This document shows, in pieces, positions 44,291 to 52,499 of a stretch of DNA of 64,000 bases. Numbering within the stretch: position 1 is the stretch's first letter; every line of letters begins with the position of its first letter. Origin of the DNA: Clostridium sp. AWRP (GTDB taxonomy: Bacteria > Bacillota > Clostridia > Clostridiales > Clostridiaceae); NCBI RefSeq assembly GCF_004006395.2, contig NZ_CP029758.2, positions 1,364,001 through 1,428,000 on the forward strand, read 5' to 3'. A model generated the notes under the pieces. It searched no databases, had not been told where the DNA came from, and was given only the letters and a program-made list of their open reading frames with translations. The translations under genes and the position numbers were made by a program.

Positions 44291-45055
44291 TAAACTTCCA
44301 GTTACACTGTATATTTTAGTTACTTCTAGCGCATCCTCATAACTCAGATTTGGTAGAATAGATGGAATCCTCTTTGCCATCATAGTTTTACCAGATCCGG
44401 GAGGACCTATCATAAGTATATTATGATTTCCTGCAGCAGCAACTTCTAAAGCCCTTTTACAGCTCTCTTGCCCTAATATGTCTGAAAAATCTAATGCATT
44501 TTTACTTTCAACATTTATTGTTTTATGACTAAATGGTAGTAAATTTCTATATTTTATAAAATATACAACTTCCTTTAAATTATTGAATGCATAGCAATTA
44601 ATTTTATTTATGGCAGAGCATTCTTCCGCATTTCCTATAGGAACTATAAAATTATTAATGTTGTTTTTCATACCTTCTATTGTTATAGGAAGGATACCTC
44701 TTACCTTGTTAAGTTCTCCAGATAAAGACAATTCGCCCATGATTAAAAAATTTTTACAATTGATAAAGTTTATTTGATTTGTGGCCATTAATATGCCAAG
44801 GGCTATAGGTAAGTCAAATAAGGATCCAACTTTTCGCATATCAGCAGGAGCTAAGTTTACTATTATTTTTTTTACAGGAAATTCAAAACCTGAATTTATG
44901 ATAGAAGCTTTCACTCTTTCTTTAGATTCTTTTACAGAAGTATCCGCAAGACCTACTATATTAAAGCAGGGAAGACCTCTTTCTATATCCACTTCTACGG
45001 ATACTATATTTCCTTCTACACCTAAAAATGAAGCTGTATTTAGTTTAACTGCCAT
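44291..45055 (-). pseudogene. comM: comM (YifB-like Mg-chelatase ATPase), N-terminal part, cut off by a group II intron
   Basis: N-terminal 255 codons of ComM/YifB: MAVKLNTASFLGVEG start, the Lon-like domain to about 180, then the AAA+ domain with ILGQESCKRALEVAAAGNHN and Walker A GPPGSGKT. Translation runs into the intron and stops after two foreign codons. AGAGGTGAT precedes the ATG at 45055. ComM helps integrate DNA during natural transformation and is a hexameric branch-migration helicase in Gram-negatives. The truncated product keeps Walker A but loses Walker B, so it should be inactive. Confidence 0.92.
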
Positions 45056-45225
45056 GATTATTATCACCTCTGCTTAATTCTTGACAAAAAACTTGTATTT
45101 TAAACTTTTAAAGGTAGGTAAGAATAAATCAAATTATGAAATTAATACTAATTTTGATTTGAATAAAATCCATGGATTATGAGCATAATTCTTACATAAT
45201 TATAGATATGGGATGTGAATAATAT

Positions 45226-46326
45226 ATGAATATATATGATTTATGGTTTGCTTGTGTTAAAATATCAAATAAGTTGAAAATTTCTATCTTAAAAAAATTT
45301 AAAAGTACAAGGGAAGTATATATTCACAGTATTTACAATGATGGTTTTACATTTTTACGTAAAAGTTATCCTAAAATATACGATGAATTTAAGAAGGCTT
45401 GGAATGGCTATGAATTGCAGAATATGCTGCAATATTGCAGTATGAATGGAATTAATGCTGTAAACTTTTGTGATAAAGAATATCCTGCGAGATTAAAAAA
45501 TTATGAAGATTCTCCAGCAGTTCTATTTTATAAAGGGAATATAAAAAAACTCAACGACAATTTTAGTGTGTCTATTGTAGGTGCTAGGGATTGTAGCTTG
45601 TATGGTAAAAATTTAGCCACATTAATAAGTAGGGAAGTTACTGTGAATAATATAAGTATAATAAGTGGTATGGCAAGAGGAGTTGATAGTTATGCACAGA
45701 GTGCAGCTGTTGAAAAAAATGGATATACCTGTGCTGTGCTTGGATCTGGGGTAGATGTCATATATCCCAGACAAAATAGAAAATTATATGAAAGTATTCT
45801 GAAGGGAGGATGTGTGTTGTCAGAATTCGTTCCTAAGACAAAACCTTATCCTTATAATTTTCCACTCAGAAATAGAATTATAAGTGGATTGAGTGATGTG
45901 GTGATTGTAATTGAGGCAGGGGATAAAAGTGGATCACTAATAACAGCAAGCTGTGCTTTGGAACAGGGCAAAGATGTTATGGCAGTACCGGGATCTATAT
46001 TTTCTCCTAAGAGTAGGGGAACGAATAAACTTATAAAAGACGGAGCTTATGTATTTACATGTTTAGAGGATCTATTTGATATATTACCTGTAGAGTATAT
46101 TAATAAAACTTGTGAAAAAAAGAATAAATTAAGCTGTAAAGAAGAAAAAATATGTAATGTAATAGGACATATTCCTATGCATATAGATGAAATAAGTAGA
46201 ACAACTAATGTTGACATAAAACGATTATATGAGTTATTATTTGAATTGCAGTTAAAAGGTGAAATAATGTGTCTTGCAGGTAATTATTATGTAAAAGTTG
46301 AAGGCAGCGAGAGTATTACAACATAG
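45226..46326 (+). CDS. dprA: DNA processing protein DprA
   Basis: Loads RecA on single-stranded DNA taken up in transformation. The Rossmann-like domain has SIVGARDCSLYG, ISGMARGVDSYAQSAA, AVLGSGVDVIYPRQN and FPLRNRIISGLSD. An N-terminal SAM-like region (about 1-70) and a C-terminal winged helix (about 300-360) are present. 366 residues, intact, although its neighbour comM is broken. GGGATGTG ribosome site. Confidence 0.95.
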   Translation: MNIYDLWFACVKISNKLKISILKKFKSTREVYIHSIYNDGFTFLRKSYPKIYDEFKKAWNGYELQNMLQYCSMNGINAVNFCDKEYPARLKNYEDSPAVLFYKGNIKKLNDNFSVSIVGARDCSLYGKNLATLISREVTVNNISIISGMARGVDSYAQSAAVEKNGYTCAVLGSGVDVIYPRQNRKLYESILKGGCVLSEFVPKTKPYPYNFPLRNRIISGLSDVVIVIEAGDKSGSLITASCALEQGKDVMAVPGSIFSPKSRGTNKLIKDGAYVFTCLEDLFDILPVEYINKTCEKKNKLSCKEEKICNVIGHIPMHIDEISRTTNVDIKRLYELLFELQLKGEIMCLAGNYYVKVEGSESITT

Positions 46327-46387
46327 TACATATAATTTAATTAAAAATAATATTTAGTCAAGGGTTTAAATATGATGGCTAAAATCT

Positions 46388-46437
46388 AAGGGGGTGTACA
46401 CTCTGGGGTGAGATTAAATATACCAGAGTATATATAA
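46388..46437 (+). promoter_or_regulatory. topA leader: ribosome site and start joined by a hairpin
   Basis: AAGGGGGTG (46388-46396) is 41 bases from the topA ATG. Directly after it ACTCTGG (46400-46406) pairs with CCAGAGT (46423-46429), 16-base loop. Folding leaves only about five to eight bases (TATATATAA side) before the ATG, a normal spacing. There is no other ribosome site near the ATG. Bridging is inference. Confidence 0.5.
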
Positions 46438-48543
46438 ATGGGACAAAAATTAGTTATAGTTGAATCACCAGCAAAGGCTAAAACCATAGGAAAATATTTA
46501 GGTAAAAATTATGTAGTCAAGGCTTCAATGGGCCATGTTAGGGATCTTCCCAAAAGTCAACTAGGAGTTGATATAGATAATGAATATACTCCTAAATATA
46601 TAACTATAAGAGGAAAGGGTGAGCTTTTAGATAAGCTGAGAAAAGAAGCAAAAAAAAGTGAAAAAGTCTATTTGGCTACTGACCCTGATAGAGAAGGGGA
46701 AGCTATTTCTTGGCATCTATCTCATGCGTTAAAATTAGATGAAAATGAAAAATGTAGAATAGAATTTCACGAAATTACAAAAAATGCTGTTAAAAGTTCA
46801 ATAAAATCTGCTAGATTAATAAATATAAATTTAGTTAATGCACAGCAGGCTAGAAGAGTACTTGACAGGTTAGTTGGATACAAGATAAGCCCTATACTTT
46901 GGAGAAAAATTAAATGGGGTTTAAGTGCAGGAAGAGTACAATCAGTAGCTCTCAAAATGATATGTGAGAGAGAAAAGAAAATAGTAGATTTTGTGCCACA
47001 AGAATACTGGACTATAGAATGTGAGCTCAATAAAGAAAATGAAAGTAAATGTTTTAATGTAAAGCTTACTACATTTAATAAGAAAAAAATTGAAATTGGT
47101 AGTAAAGATGAAGTGGATAAAATTATAAAAGAGTTAAAAGAAGGACAATTTATTGTAAAATCAATAAAAAATACTAATAAAAATAGAACTCCTCTTCCTC
47201 CATTTACTACAAGTACATTACAACAAGATGCCTATAAAAAATTAAATTTTTCTACTAAACGAACTATGTCCATAGCCCAACAGATATATGAAGGAGTGGA
47301 CATAAAAGGGTATGGAACTATAGGTCTTATCACATATATGAGAACCGATTCAGTCAGAATAGCACAAGAAGCTCAGGAAGTTTGTAGAGACTTTGTAGTA
47401 AATAAATTTGGGAAGGAGTATATTGAAGAAAAACCTAGAAACTTTAAAAGCAAAAAAAATATACAGGATGCACATGAAGCTATAAGACCTACTAATGTAG
47501 AAATAACGCCTGAAATTGCAAAGGAAAATTTAAAACCAGAACAGTATAAACTTTATAATTTAATATGGAATAGATTTGTAGCGAGCCAAATGTCATCTTG
47601 CCAGATCGATGTTAAATCTATAGACATAGTGAATAGCAATTATGGATTAAAAGTCAGTGGATCACGAATAAAATTTGATGGATTTATGAAAGTCTACAAA
47701 TATTCCTCGGAAGAAGAAAAATCCGATATATCCCTTCCTAAGCTTGAAGAAGGAGAGAAATTATTAAGAAAGTCTATAGATGGAAAACAGCATTTTACAC
47801 AACCTCCAGCTAGGTTTTCTGAGGCATCTCTTGTAAAAACCTTAGAAGAAAATGGAATAGGCAGACCTAGTACTTATGCTCCAATTTTATCAACTCTTTT
47901 GGATAGAAAATATATACAGAGAGAAAAGAAAACTTTGATTCCAACTGAATTAGGAGATATAGTTAATAATATAGTAAGTCAGTATTTTAAGCAGGTAGTA
48001 GATGTGGAATTTACTGCTGCAATGGAGTCCAAGTTGGATAGTATTGAAGATGGAAAGGATGATTGGAGAAAAGTAGTAGGTGAATTTTATGAACCTTTAA
48101 AAAAATCCATTGAAATAGCAGAAAAGGAAGTTGCTAGAATTACTATAGAAGACAAGGTTACAGATATAAAGTGCGATAAATGTGGTAGAAATATGGTTAT
48201 AAAGCATGGAAGATTTGGAGATTTTCTGGCATGCCCAGGATATCCGGAATGTAAGAATACAAAACCAATAGTGGAAGAGTTGGATGTAAAATGTCCTAAA
48301 TGCCAGGGAAAAGTTTTGGTAAAAAGAAGTAGAAAAGGTAGAAAATTTTATGGGTGCAGTAATTACCCTGACTGCGATTTTGTAAGTTGGTTTGAACCTA
48401 CAAACGAAAAGTGCAAAGAATGTGGAAGTTATATGGTAAAGAAATACAATAAATCTAAAGGAAATTATTTGGAATGTTCCAATTCAGAATGTAAACACAG
48501 AGAATATAAAGCAGTGGAAGATGGAGATGAAAAAAACAGCTGA
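46438..48543 (+). CDS. topA: DNA topoisomerase I
   Basis: Type IA topoisomerase that relaxes negative supercoils. TOPRIM domain KLVIVESPAKAKTIGKYLG and ATDPDREGEAISWH, central domain with the active tyrosine in LITYMRTDSVRIA, and PPARFSEASLVKTLEENGIGRPST. Three C-terminal zinc ribbons (CDKCGRN.., CPKCQGK.., CKECGSY..) occupy about 580-690. 701 residues. Follows dprA as in Bacillus and precedes codY. Confidence 0.97.
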   Translation: MGQKLVIVESPAKAKTIGKYLGKNYVVKASMGHVRDLPKSQLGVDIDNEYTPKYITIRGKGELLDKLRKEAKKSEKVYLATDPDREGEAISWHLSHALKLDENEKCRIEFHEITKNAVKSSIKSARLININLVNAQQARRVLDRLVGYKISPILWRKIKWGLSAGRVQSVALKMICEREKKIVDFVPQEYWTIECELNKENESKCFNVKLTTFNKKKIEIGSKDEVDKIIKELKEGQFIVKSIKNTNKNRTPLPPFTTSTLQQDAYKKLNFSTKRTMSIAQQIYEGVDIKGYGTIGLITYMRTDSVRIAQEAQEVCRDFVVNKFGKEYIEEKPRNFKSKKNIQDAHEAIRPTNVEITPEIAKENLKPEQYKLYNLIWNRFVASQMSSCQIDVKSIDIVNSNYGLKVSGSRIKFDGFMKVYKYSSEEEKSDISLPKLEEGEKLLRKSIDGKQHFTQPPARFSEASLVKTLEENGIGRPSTYAPILSTLLDRKYIQREKKTLIPTELGDIVNNIVSQYFKQVVDVEFTAAMESKLDSIEDGKDDWRKVVGEFYEPLKKSIEIAEKEVARITIEDKVTDIKCDKCGRNMVIKHGRFGDFLACPGYPECKNTKPIVEELDVKCPKCQGKVLVKRSRKGRKFYGCSNYPDCDFVSWFEPTNEKCKECGSYMVKKYNKSKGNYLECSNSECKHREYKAVEDGDEKNS

Positions 48544-48863
48544 GCAAAAGTTATATATTTTACATTTTAGTAAACATTTAAAATAGAAACTAGCTAAAAG
48601 TATAATCTTCGAGTGTAAATAAAGGTAAAATCTAGTCGAATTGAAATGATTATATTGAATTAAAATCAGTATTATGTTATCATAATTATTGAATAAAGAA
48701 TAATTCTAAATATTTGAAAAAGTCTAAATTATTAATAATGTAATTAAAGAAAATTTTTTATACGGATATTTGCAAAAGATATATCTTTTTTATTAATAGG
48801 TAGGAGTGTATATGCAATGTTTATGTGTAAGAGATAATGCAGTGGTAACAAGGAGGGTTATAA
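48544..48863. promoter_or_regulatory. topA-codY intergenic region
   Basis: 320 very AT-rich bases. It contains the codY promoter candidate and the codY ribosome site AGGAGG, but no ORF that I trust; a 40-codon frame from 48812 overlaps codY out of frame and looks accidental. No good copy of the CodY operator was found. Confidence 0.6.
48655..48683 (+). promoter_or_regulatory. Candidate codY promoter
   Basis: TTGAAT (48655-48660), 17-base spacer, TATCAT (48678-48683), leaving a leader of about 170 bases before codY. Confidence 0.5.
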
Positions 48864-49640
48864 ATGTCAACACTATTAGACAAAACAAGAAAATTGAACA
48901 AGATATTACAGAAATCAGGAACAGAACCAGTAGCTTTTGAAGATATATGTAAATTGTTAAGTGAAGTTTTGGAATGTAACGTTTATATTATAAGTAGAAG
49001 AGGGAAAATATTAGGATATAATTTCCCAGATGGTTTTGAATGTTATATGCTTAAGGAGAAGGTAATAAATGAAATGAAATTTCCTGAACAGTATAACAAT
49101 AAGCTTTCAAATGTACATGAGACTTTGGCCAATTTAAGTAATAATGGGATTTGTGTTTTTGAAGATGGAACTTCCTGTGATATAGATAATAAGCTTACAA
49201 CTATAGTTCCTATAGTAGGTAATAGAGAAAGATTGGGAACTTTATTGTTAGCAAGTTTTGGAGAAAAATTTACAGATGATGATTTAGTATTAGGGGAATA
49301 TAGTGCAACTATAATTGGACTTGAGATATTAAGATCTAAAAATGAAGAAATAGAAGAGGAAGCCAGAAAGAAAGCAGTAGTTCAATTAGCTATTGGAACT
49401 TTGTCGTACTCAGAATTAGAAGCAGTGGAACATATATTTAGTGAGTTGGATGGAAATGAAGGATTACTCGTAGCATCAAAAATAGCTGATAAGGTAGGAA
49501 TAACCAGATCTGTTATTGTAAATGCGCTTAGAAAATTTGAAAGTGCAGGAGTTATAGAATCTAGGTCACTTGGAATGAAGGGAACTCATATTAAGATATT
49601 AAATGAAAAATTAATGGATGAGTTAAAGAAGATAAAATAA
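48864..49640 (+). CDS. codY: GTP- and branched-chain amino acid-sensing repressor CodY
   Basis: Global regulator of low-GC Gram-positives; with GTP and branched-chain amino acids it represses starvation genes. The N-terminal GAF domain (about 1-155) starts MSTLLDKTRKLNKILQKSG; the C-terminal winged helix has LVASKIADKVGITRSVIVNALRKFESAGVIESRS-type recognition helix. 258 residues, typical. In Bacillus it follows hslVU; here it follows topA, and hslVU is absent from the window. Confidence 0.97.
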   Translation: MSTLLDKTRKLNKILQKSGTEPVAFEDICKLLSEVLECNVYIISRRGKILGYNFPDGFECYMLKEKVINEMKFPEQYNNKLSNVHETLANLSNNGICVFEDGTSCDIDNKLTTIVPIVGNRERLGTLLLASFGEKFTDDDLVLGEYSATIIGLEILRSKNEEIEEEARKKAVVQLAIGTLSYSELEAVEHIFSELDGNEGLLVASKIADKVGITRSVIVNALRKFESAGVIESRSLGMKGTHIKILNEKLMDELKKIK

Positions 49641-49657
49641 AAAATACTAATTTTTTG

Positions 49658-49686
49658 TTGAATACATTTAAGCCTTGTGGTATACT
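49658..49686 (+). promoter_or_regulatory. Candidate rpsB promoter
   Basis: TTGAAT (49658-49663), 17-base spacer, extended -10 TGGTATACT ending at 49686. A strong match placed shortly after the codY stop. Confidence 0.7.
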
Positions 49687-49716
49687 ACATAAGGTAATTA
49701 ATACACACATTATCTA

Positions 49717-49751
49717 ATTCACAAAAAGGTGCCAAAAGGTGTTTTGTGAAT
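49717..49751 (+). promoter_or_regulatory. Hairpin in the rpsB leader
   Basis: ATTCACAAAA (49717-49726) pairs perfectly with TTTTGTGAAT (49742-49751) around a 15-base loop AGGTGCCAAAAGGTG. There is no U-tract, so it is more likely an RNA-binding or stabilising stem (possibly S2 autoregulation) than a terminator. Confidence 0.55.
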
Positions 49752-49790
49752 ATGAAGATGATGGAGGAAAAACCTAGGAGGGAAAAATTA

Positions 49791-50498
49791 ATGTCAGTCA
49801 TTTCAATGAAACAATTATTAGAAGCAGGTGTTCATTTTGGACATCAAACAAGAAGATGGAACCCTAAAATGGCTCCTTATATTTTTACAGAGAGAAATGG
49901 AATCTACATAATAGATTTGCAGAAAACAGTAAAAAAAGTAGAAGAAGCTTATAATTTTATAAGAGAAGTTGCAGCAGAAGGAAAAGATATATTATTTATT
50001 GGAACTAAAAAGCAAGCTCAGGAAGCTATTAAAGAAGAAGCAAAAAGAAGCAATATGCATTATGTAAACAATAGATGGCTTGGAGGTATGCTTACAAACT
50101 TTGCAACTATAAAGACAAGAATAGCTAAATTAGAAGAATTAGAAAAAATGGAAGAAGACGGAACATTTGAAGTTCTTCCTAAAAAGGAAGTTATAAAGTT
50201 AAATAATGAAAAAGAAAAGTTAGAGAAAAATTTAGGTGGAATAAAGACAATGAATGCTGAAAATGTAGGAGCACTTTTCATTGTCGATCCAAGAAAAGAA
50301 AGGAATGCTATATCTGAAGCTAAAATTTTAGGTATTCCAGTAGTAGCTATAGTTGATACAAATTGTGATCCTGATGAAATAGATTATGTTATACCTGGAA
50401 ATGATGATGCAATAAGAGCTGTAAAATTAATTACATCTAAAGTTGCAGATGCAGTAATGGAAGGAAGACAGGGAGAACAATTAGCTGAAGAAGAATAA
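49791..50498 (+). CDS. rpsB: 30S ribosomal protein S2
   Basis: 235 residues with family starts MSVISMKQLLEAGVHFGHQT and RRWNPKMAPYIF. The ATG at 49791 is set by CTAGGAGGG; a frame from 49746 would add 15 residues not found in S2. Ends with an acidic tail. tsf follows after a 250-base gap that is unusually long for this pair. Confidence 0.97.
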   Translation: MSVISMKQLLEAGVHFGHQTRRWNPKMAPYIFTERNGIYIIDLQKTVKKVEEAYNFIREVAAEGKDILFIGTKKQAQEAIKEEAKRSNMHYVNNRWLGGMLTNFATIKTRIAKLEELEKMEEDGTFEVLPKKEVIKLNNEKEKLEKNLGGIKTMNAENVGALFIVDPRKERNAISEAKILGIPVVAIVDTNCDPDEIDYVIPGNDDAIRAVKLITSKVADAVMEGRQGEQLAEEE

Positions 50499-50542
50499 TA
50501 TATGAAAATCAGAGAATGTTTATATATAGGTCAAATACGAGT

Positions 50543-50748
50543 AGGAGAGGAGCTGAAAAACCGTTGATTGGCAATTGATTAAAAATTATGATTGCTATAT
50601 AAGTAGGGTGTAATACATCCGAATTTACGCTCTGGGAGTGTCAGACCAAGAGAAGACAAAGCTTCAGACACTGTGATCAGAGAAGTAAGCTATAAGGTTT
50701 TATTGTATTTTTGAATAATCTATAGCTTTTAGATGACGGAATATAATT
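50543..50748 (+). promoter_or_regulatory. Structured tsf leader between rpsB and tsf
   Basis: A very strong ribosome sequence AGGAGAGGAG (50543-50552) lies about 200 bases before the tsf ATG. The segment between can be closed by CCGTTG (50561-50566) with TGACGG (50734-50739). Inside are GGGTGT/ACATCC (50606-50620), CTCTG..CAGAG (50630-50682) enclosing AGTGTC/GACACT, and AAGCTATA/TATAGCTT (50687-50728). Only a weak GGA is near the ATG. Confidence 0.5.
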
Positions 50749-51669
50749 ATGATAACTGCACAGATGGTAAAAGAACTTAGAGAAAGAACCGGAGCAGGAA
50801 TGATGAACTGCAAAAAAGCTTTAAATGAAGCAAATGGTGATACTGAAAAAGCCATTGAAATATTAAGAGAAAAGGGGTTATCAGCTGCAGCTAAAAAATC
50901 CGGCAGAGTAGCTTCTGAGGGACTAGTTAAAACATATATTTCAGAGGATGGAAAAATTGCTTCAATAGTAGAAGTAAACTGTGAAACAGATTTTGTATCT
51001 GTAAATGAAGATTTTGTAGGTCTTGTAAATAATATAGCAAAACAGGCAGCTTTAACAAGTGCAACTACTGTAGAAGAGTTGGAGAAAGAAAAATATATAG
51101 CAGATGATACTAAGACTGTAAAAGATGCATTAGTAGCTTTAATTGCAAAATTAGGTGAAAATATGACACTTAGAAGATTTAAGAAATTTGCTGTTTCAAA
51201 GGGCTTAATCGAAAGCTATGTTCATGGTGGCGGAAGAATAGGAGTTTTGGTTAAACTTGAATGTGAAAATGAGAGCCCTGTTCTAAAGGAAGTTGCAAAA
51301 GATGTAGCTATGCAGGTAGCTGCTGCTAATCCACTATTCTTAGATAAGAATACAGTTGATACTGATGCTTTAGAAAAAGAAAAGGAAATATATAAAGTTC
51401 AAGCTTTAAATGAAGGAAAACCAGAAAAAATCGTTGATAAGATAGTTATGGGAAAAGTTCAAAAATATTATAAAGAAAACTGCTTAGTAAATCAAGTATG
51501 GGTTAAGGATTCAGATTTTACTATAGATAAATACCTTAAAGATAAATCAAAGGAAGTTGGAGCTGAAATAAAAATCTCTGATTTTGTTAGATTTGAAAAA
51601 GGTGAAGGAATAGAGAAGAAGGAAGAAAACTTTGCCGAAGAGGTTCGTAAGCAGATGGAAGGTAAATAG
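50749..51669 (+). CDS. tsf: Elongation factor Ts
   Basis: Guanine nucleotide exchange factor for EF-Tu. The UBA-like N-terminus reads VKELRERTGAGMMNCKKAL, followed by the CETDFVSVNEDF core motif and two dimerisation subdomains; the C-terminal module has SKGLIESYVHGGGRIGVLV. 306 residues, typical. The start is fixed by the conserved MITAQMVKEL even though the nearby ribosome site is poor. Confidence 0.97.
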   Translation: MITAQMVKELRERTGAGMMNCKKALNEANGDTEKAIEILREKGLSAAAKKSGRVASEGLVKTYISEDGKIASIVEVNCETDFVSVNEDFVGLVNNIAKQAALTSATTVEELEKEKYIADDTKTVKDALVALIAKLGENMTLRRFKKFAVSKGLIESYVHGGGRIGVLVKLECENESPVLKEVAKDVAMQVAAANPLFLDKNTVDTDALEKEKEIYKVQALNEGKPEKIVDKIVMGKVQKYYKENCLVNQVWVKDSDFTIDKYLKDKSKEVGAEIKISDFVRFEKGEGIEKKEENFAEEVRKQMEGK

Positions 51670-51675
51670 TAACTG

Positions 51676-51705
51676 AAAAGAGAACACGCCGTGTTCTCTT
51701 TTTTT
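51676..51705 (+). terminator. Terminator after tsf
   Basis: AGAGAACAC pairs with GTGTTCTCT around GCC, with A-run before and seven T after (51680-51705). Classic intrinsic terminator ending the rpsB-tsf unit. Confidence 0.88.
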
Positions 51706-51765
51706 AGGGTATGAACTTTTTAAGTTTTATATTTCATTTTATTATAATTTGGAGGTATAATATAG

Positions 51766-52479
51766 ATGGGCAATCTTAAATACAAAAGGGTAATGCTTAA
51801 ACTTTCAGGGGAAGCTTTAGCAGGAGAAAAAGGATATGGGCTGGATTTTGATGTAGCAAAAAGTATAGCAATTGAAATAAAAGAACTCACATCTATGGGA
51901 ATATCAGTAGGAGTTGTTGTAGGTGGTGGTAATATCTGGAGAGGAAGAAGCGGAGAGGGTATGGACAGAACCACTGCAGATTATATGGGAATGCTTGCTA
52001 CATGTATAAATGCTCTGGCACTTCAGGATTCATTGGAAAACCTAGGCGTAAATACTAGAGTTCAGACAGCTATTGAGATGAGAGAAGTAGCAGAACCATT
52101 TATAAGAAGAAGGGCAATGAGACATTTAGAAAAAAATAGAGTAGTTATATTTGCCGCAGGCACTGGAAATCCGTATTTTTCAACAGATACAACTGCAGCT
52201 CTCAGGGCAGCAGAAATAGAGGCAGATGTTATACTTTTGGCTAAAAAAGTAGATGGTGTATATGACAAAGATCCTCATAAGTATAAAGACGCTCAAAAAT
52301 TTGATAAGTTAACTTATATTGAAGTGTTAGATAAGGGACTTCAAGTTATGGATTCTACAGCTACATCACTTTGTATGGATAATGATATACCTATATTAGT
52401 GTTTGGATTGGATAATCCAGAAAATATAAAAAAGATTGTTCTTGGAGAAAGAATTGGTACACTTGTTTGTAAAGAATAA
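51766..52479 (+). CDS. pyrH: Uridylate kinase
   Basis: Phosphorylates UMP to UDP; hexameric amino acid kinase fold, allosterically controlled by GTP and UTP in bacteria. Motifs: RVMLKLSGEALAGEKGYG start, VVVGGGNIWRG, and the DTTAALRAAEI nucleotide loop. 237 residues. GGAGGTATAAT before the ATG. frr follows directly, as in nearly all bacteria. Confidence 0.97.
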   Translation: MGNLKYKRVMLKLSGEALAGEKGYGLDFDVAKSIAIEIKELTSMGISVGVVVGGGNIWRGRSGEGMDRTTADYMGMLATCINALALQDSLENLGVNTRVQTAIEMREVAEPFIRRRAMRHLEKNRVVIFAAGTGNPYFSTDTTAALRAAEIEADVILLAKKVDGVYDKDPHKYKDAQKFDKLTYIEVLDKGLQVMDSTATSLCMDNDIPILVFGLDNPENIKKIVLGERIGTLVCKE

Positions 52480-52499
52480 AAATGAGGAGGTATTTTCTT

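Noticed and set aside
41625..45055. comM restored by splicing of the intron
   Set aside because: The ribozyme is on the opposite strand to comM, so the comM transcript carries its complement and cannot splice.
48544..48863. CodY operator for autoregulation upstream of codY
   Set aside because: No sequence close to AATTTTCWGAAAATT was found; AT-rich near-matches are expected by chance.
48812..48930. Short ORF MQCLCVRDNAVV upstream of codY
   Set aside because: It overlaps codY in another frame, has no good ribosome site of its own beyond TAGGAGTG and no family resemblance.
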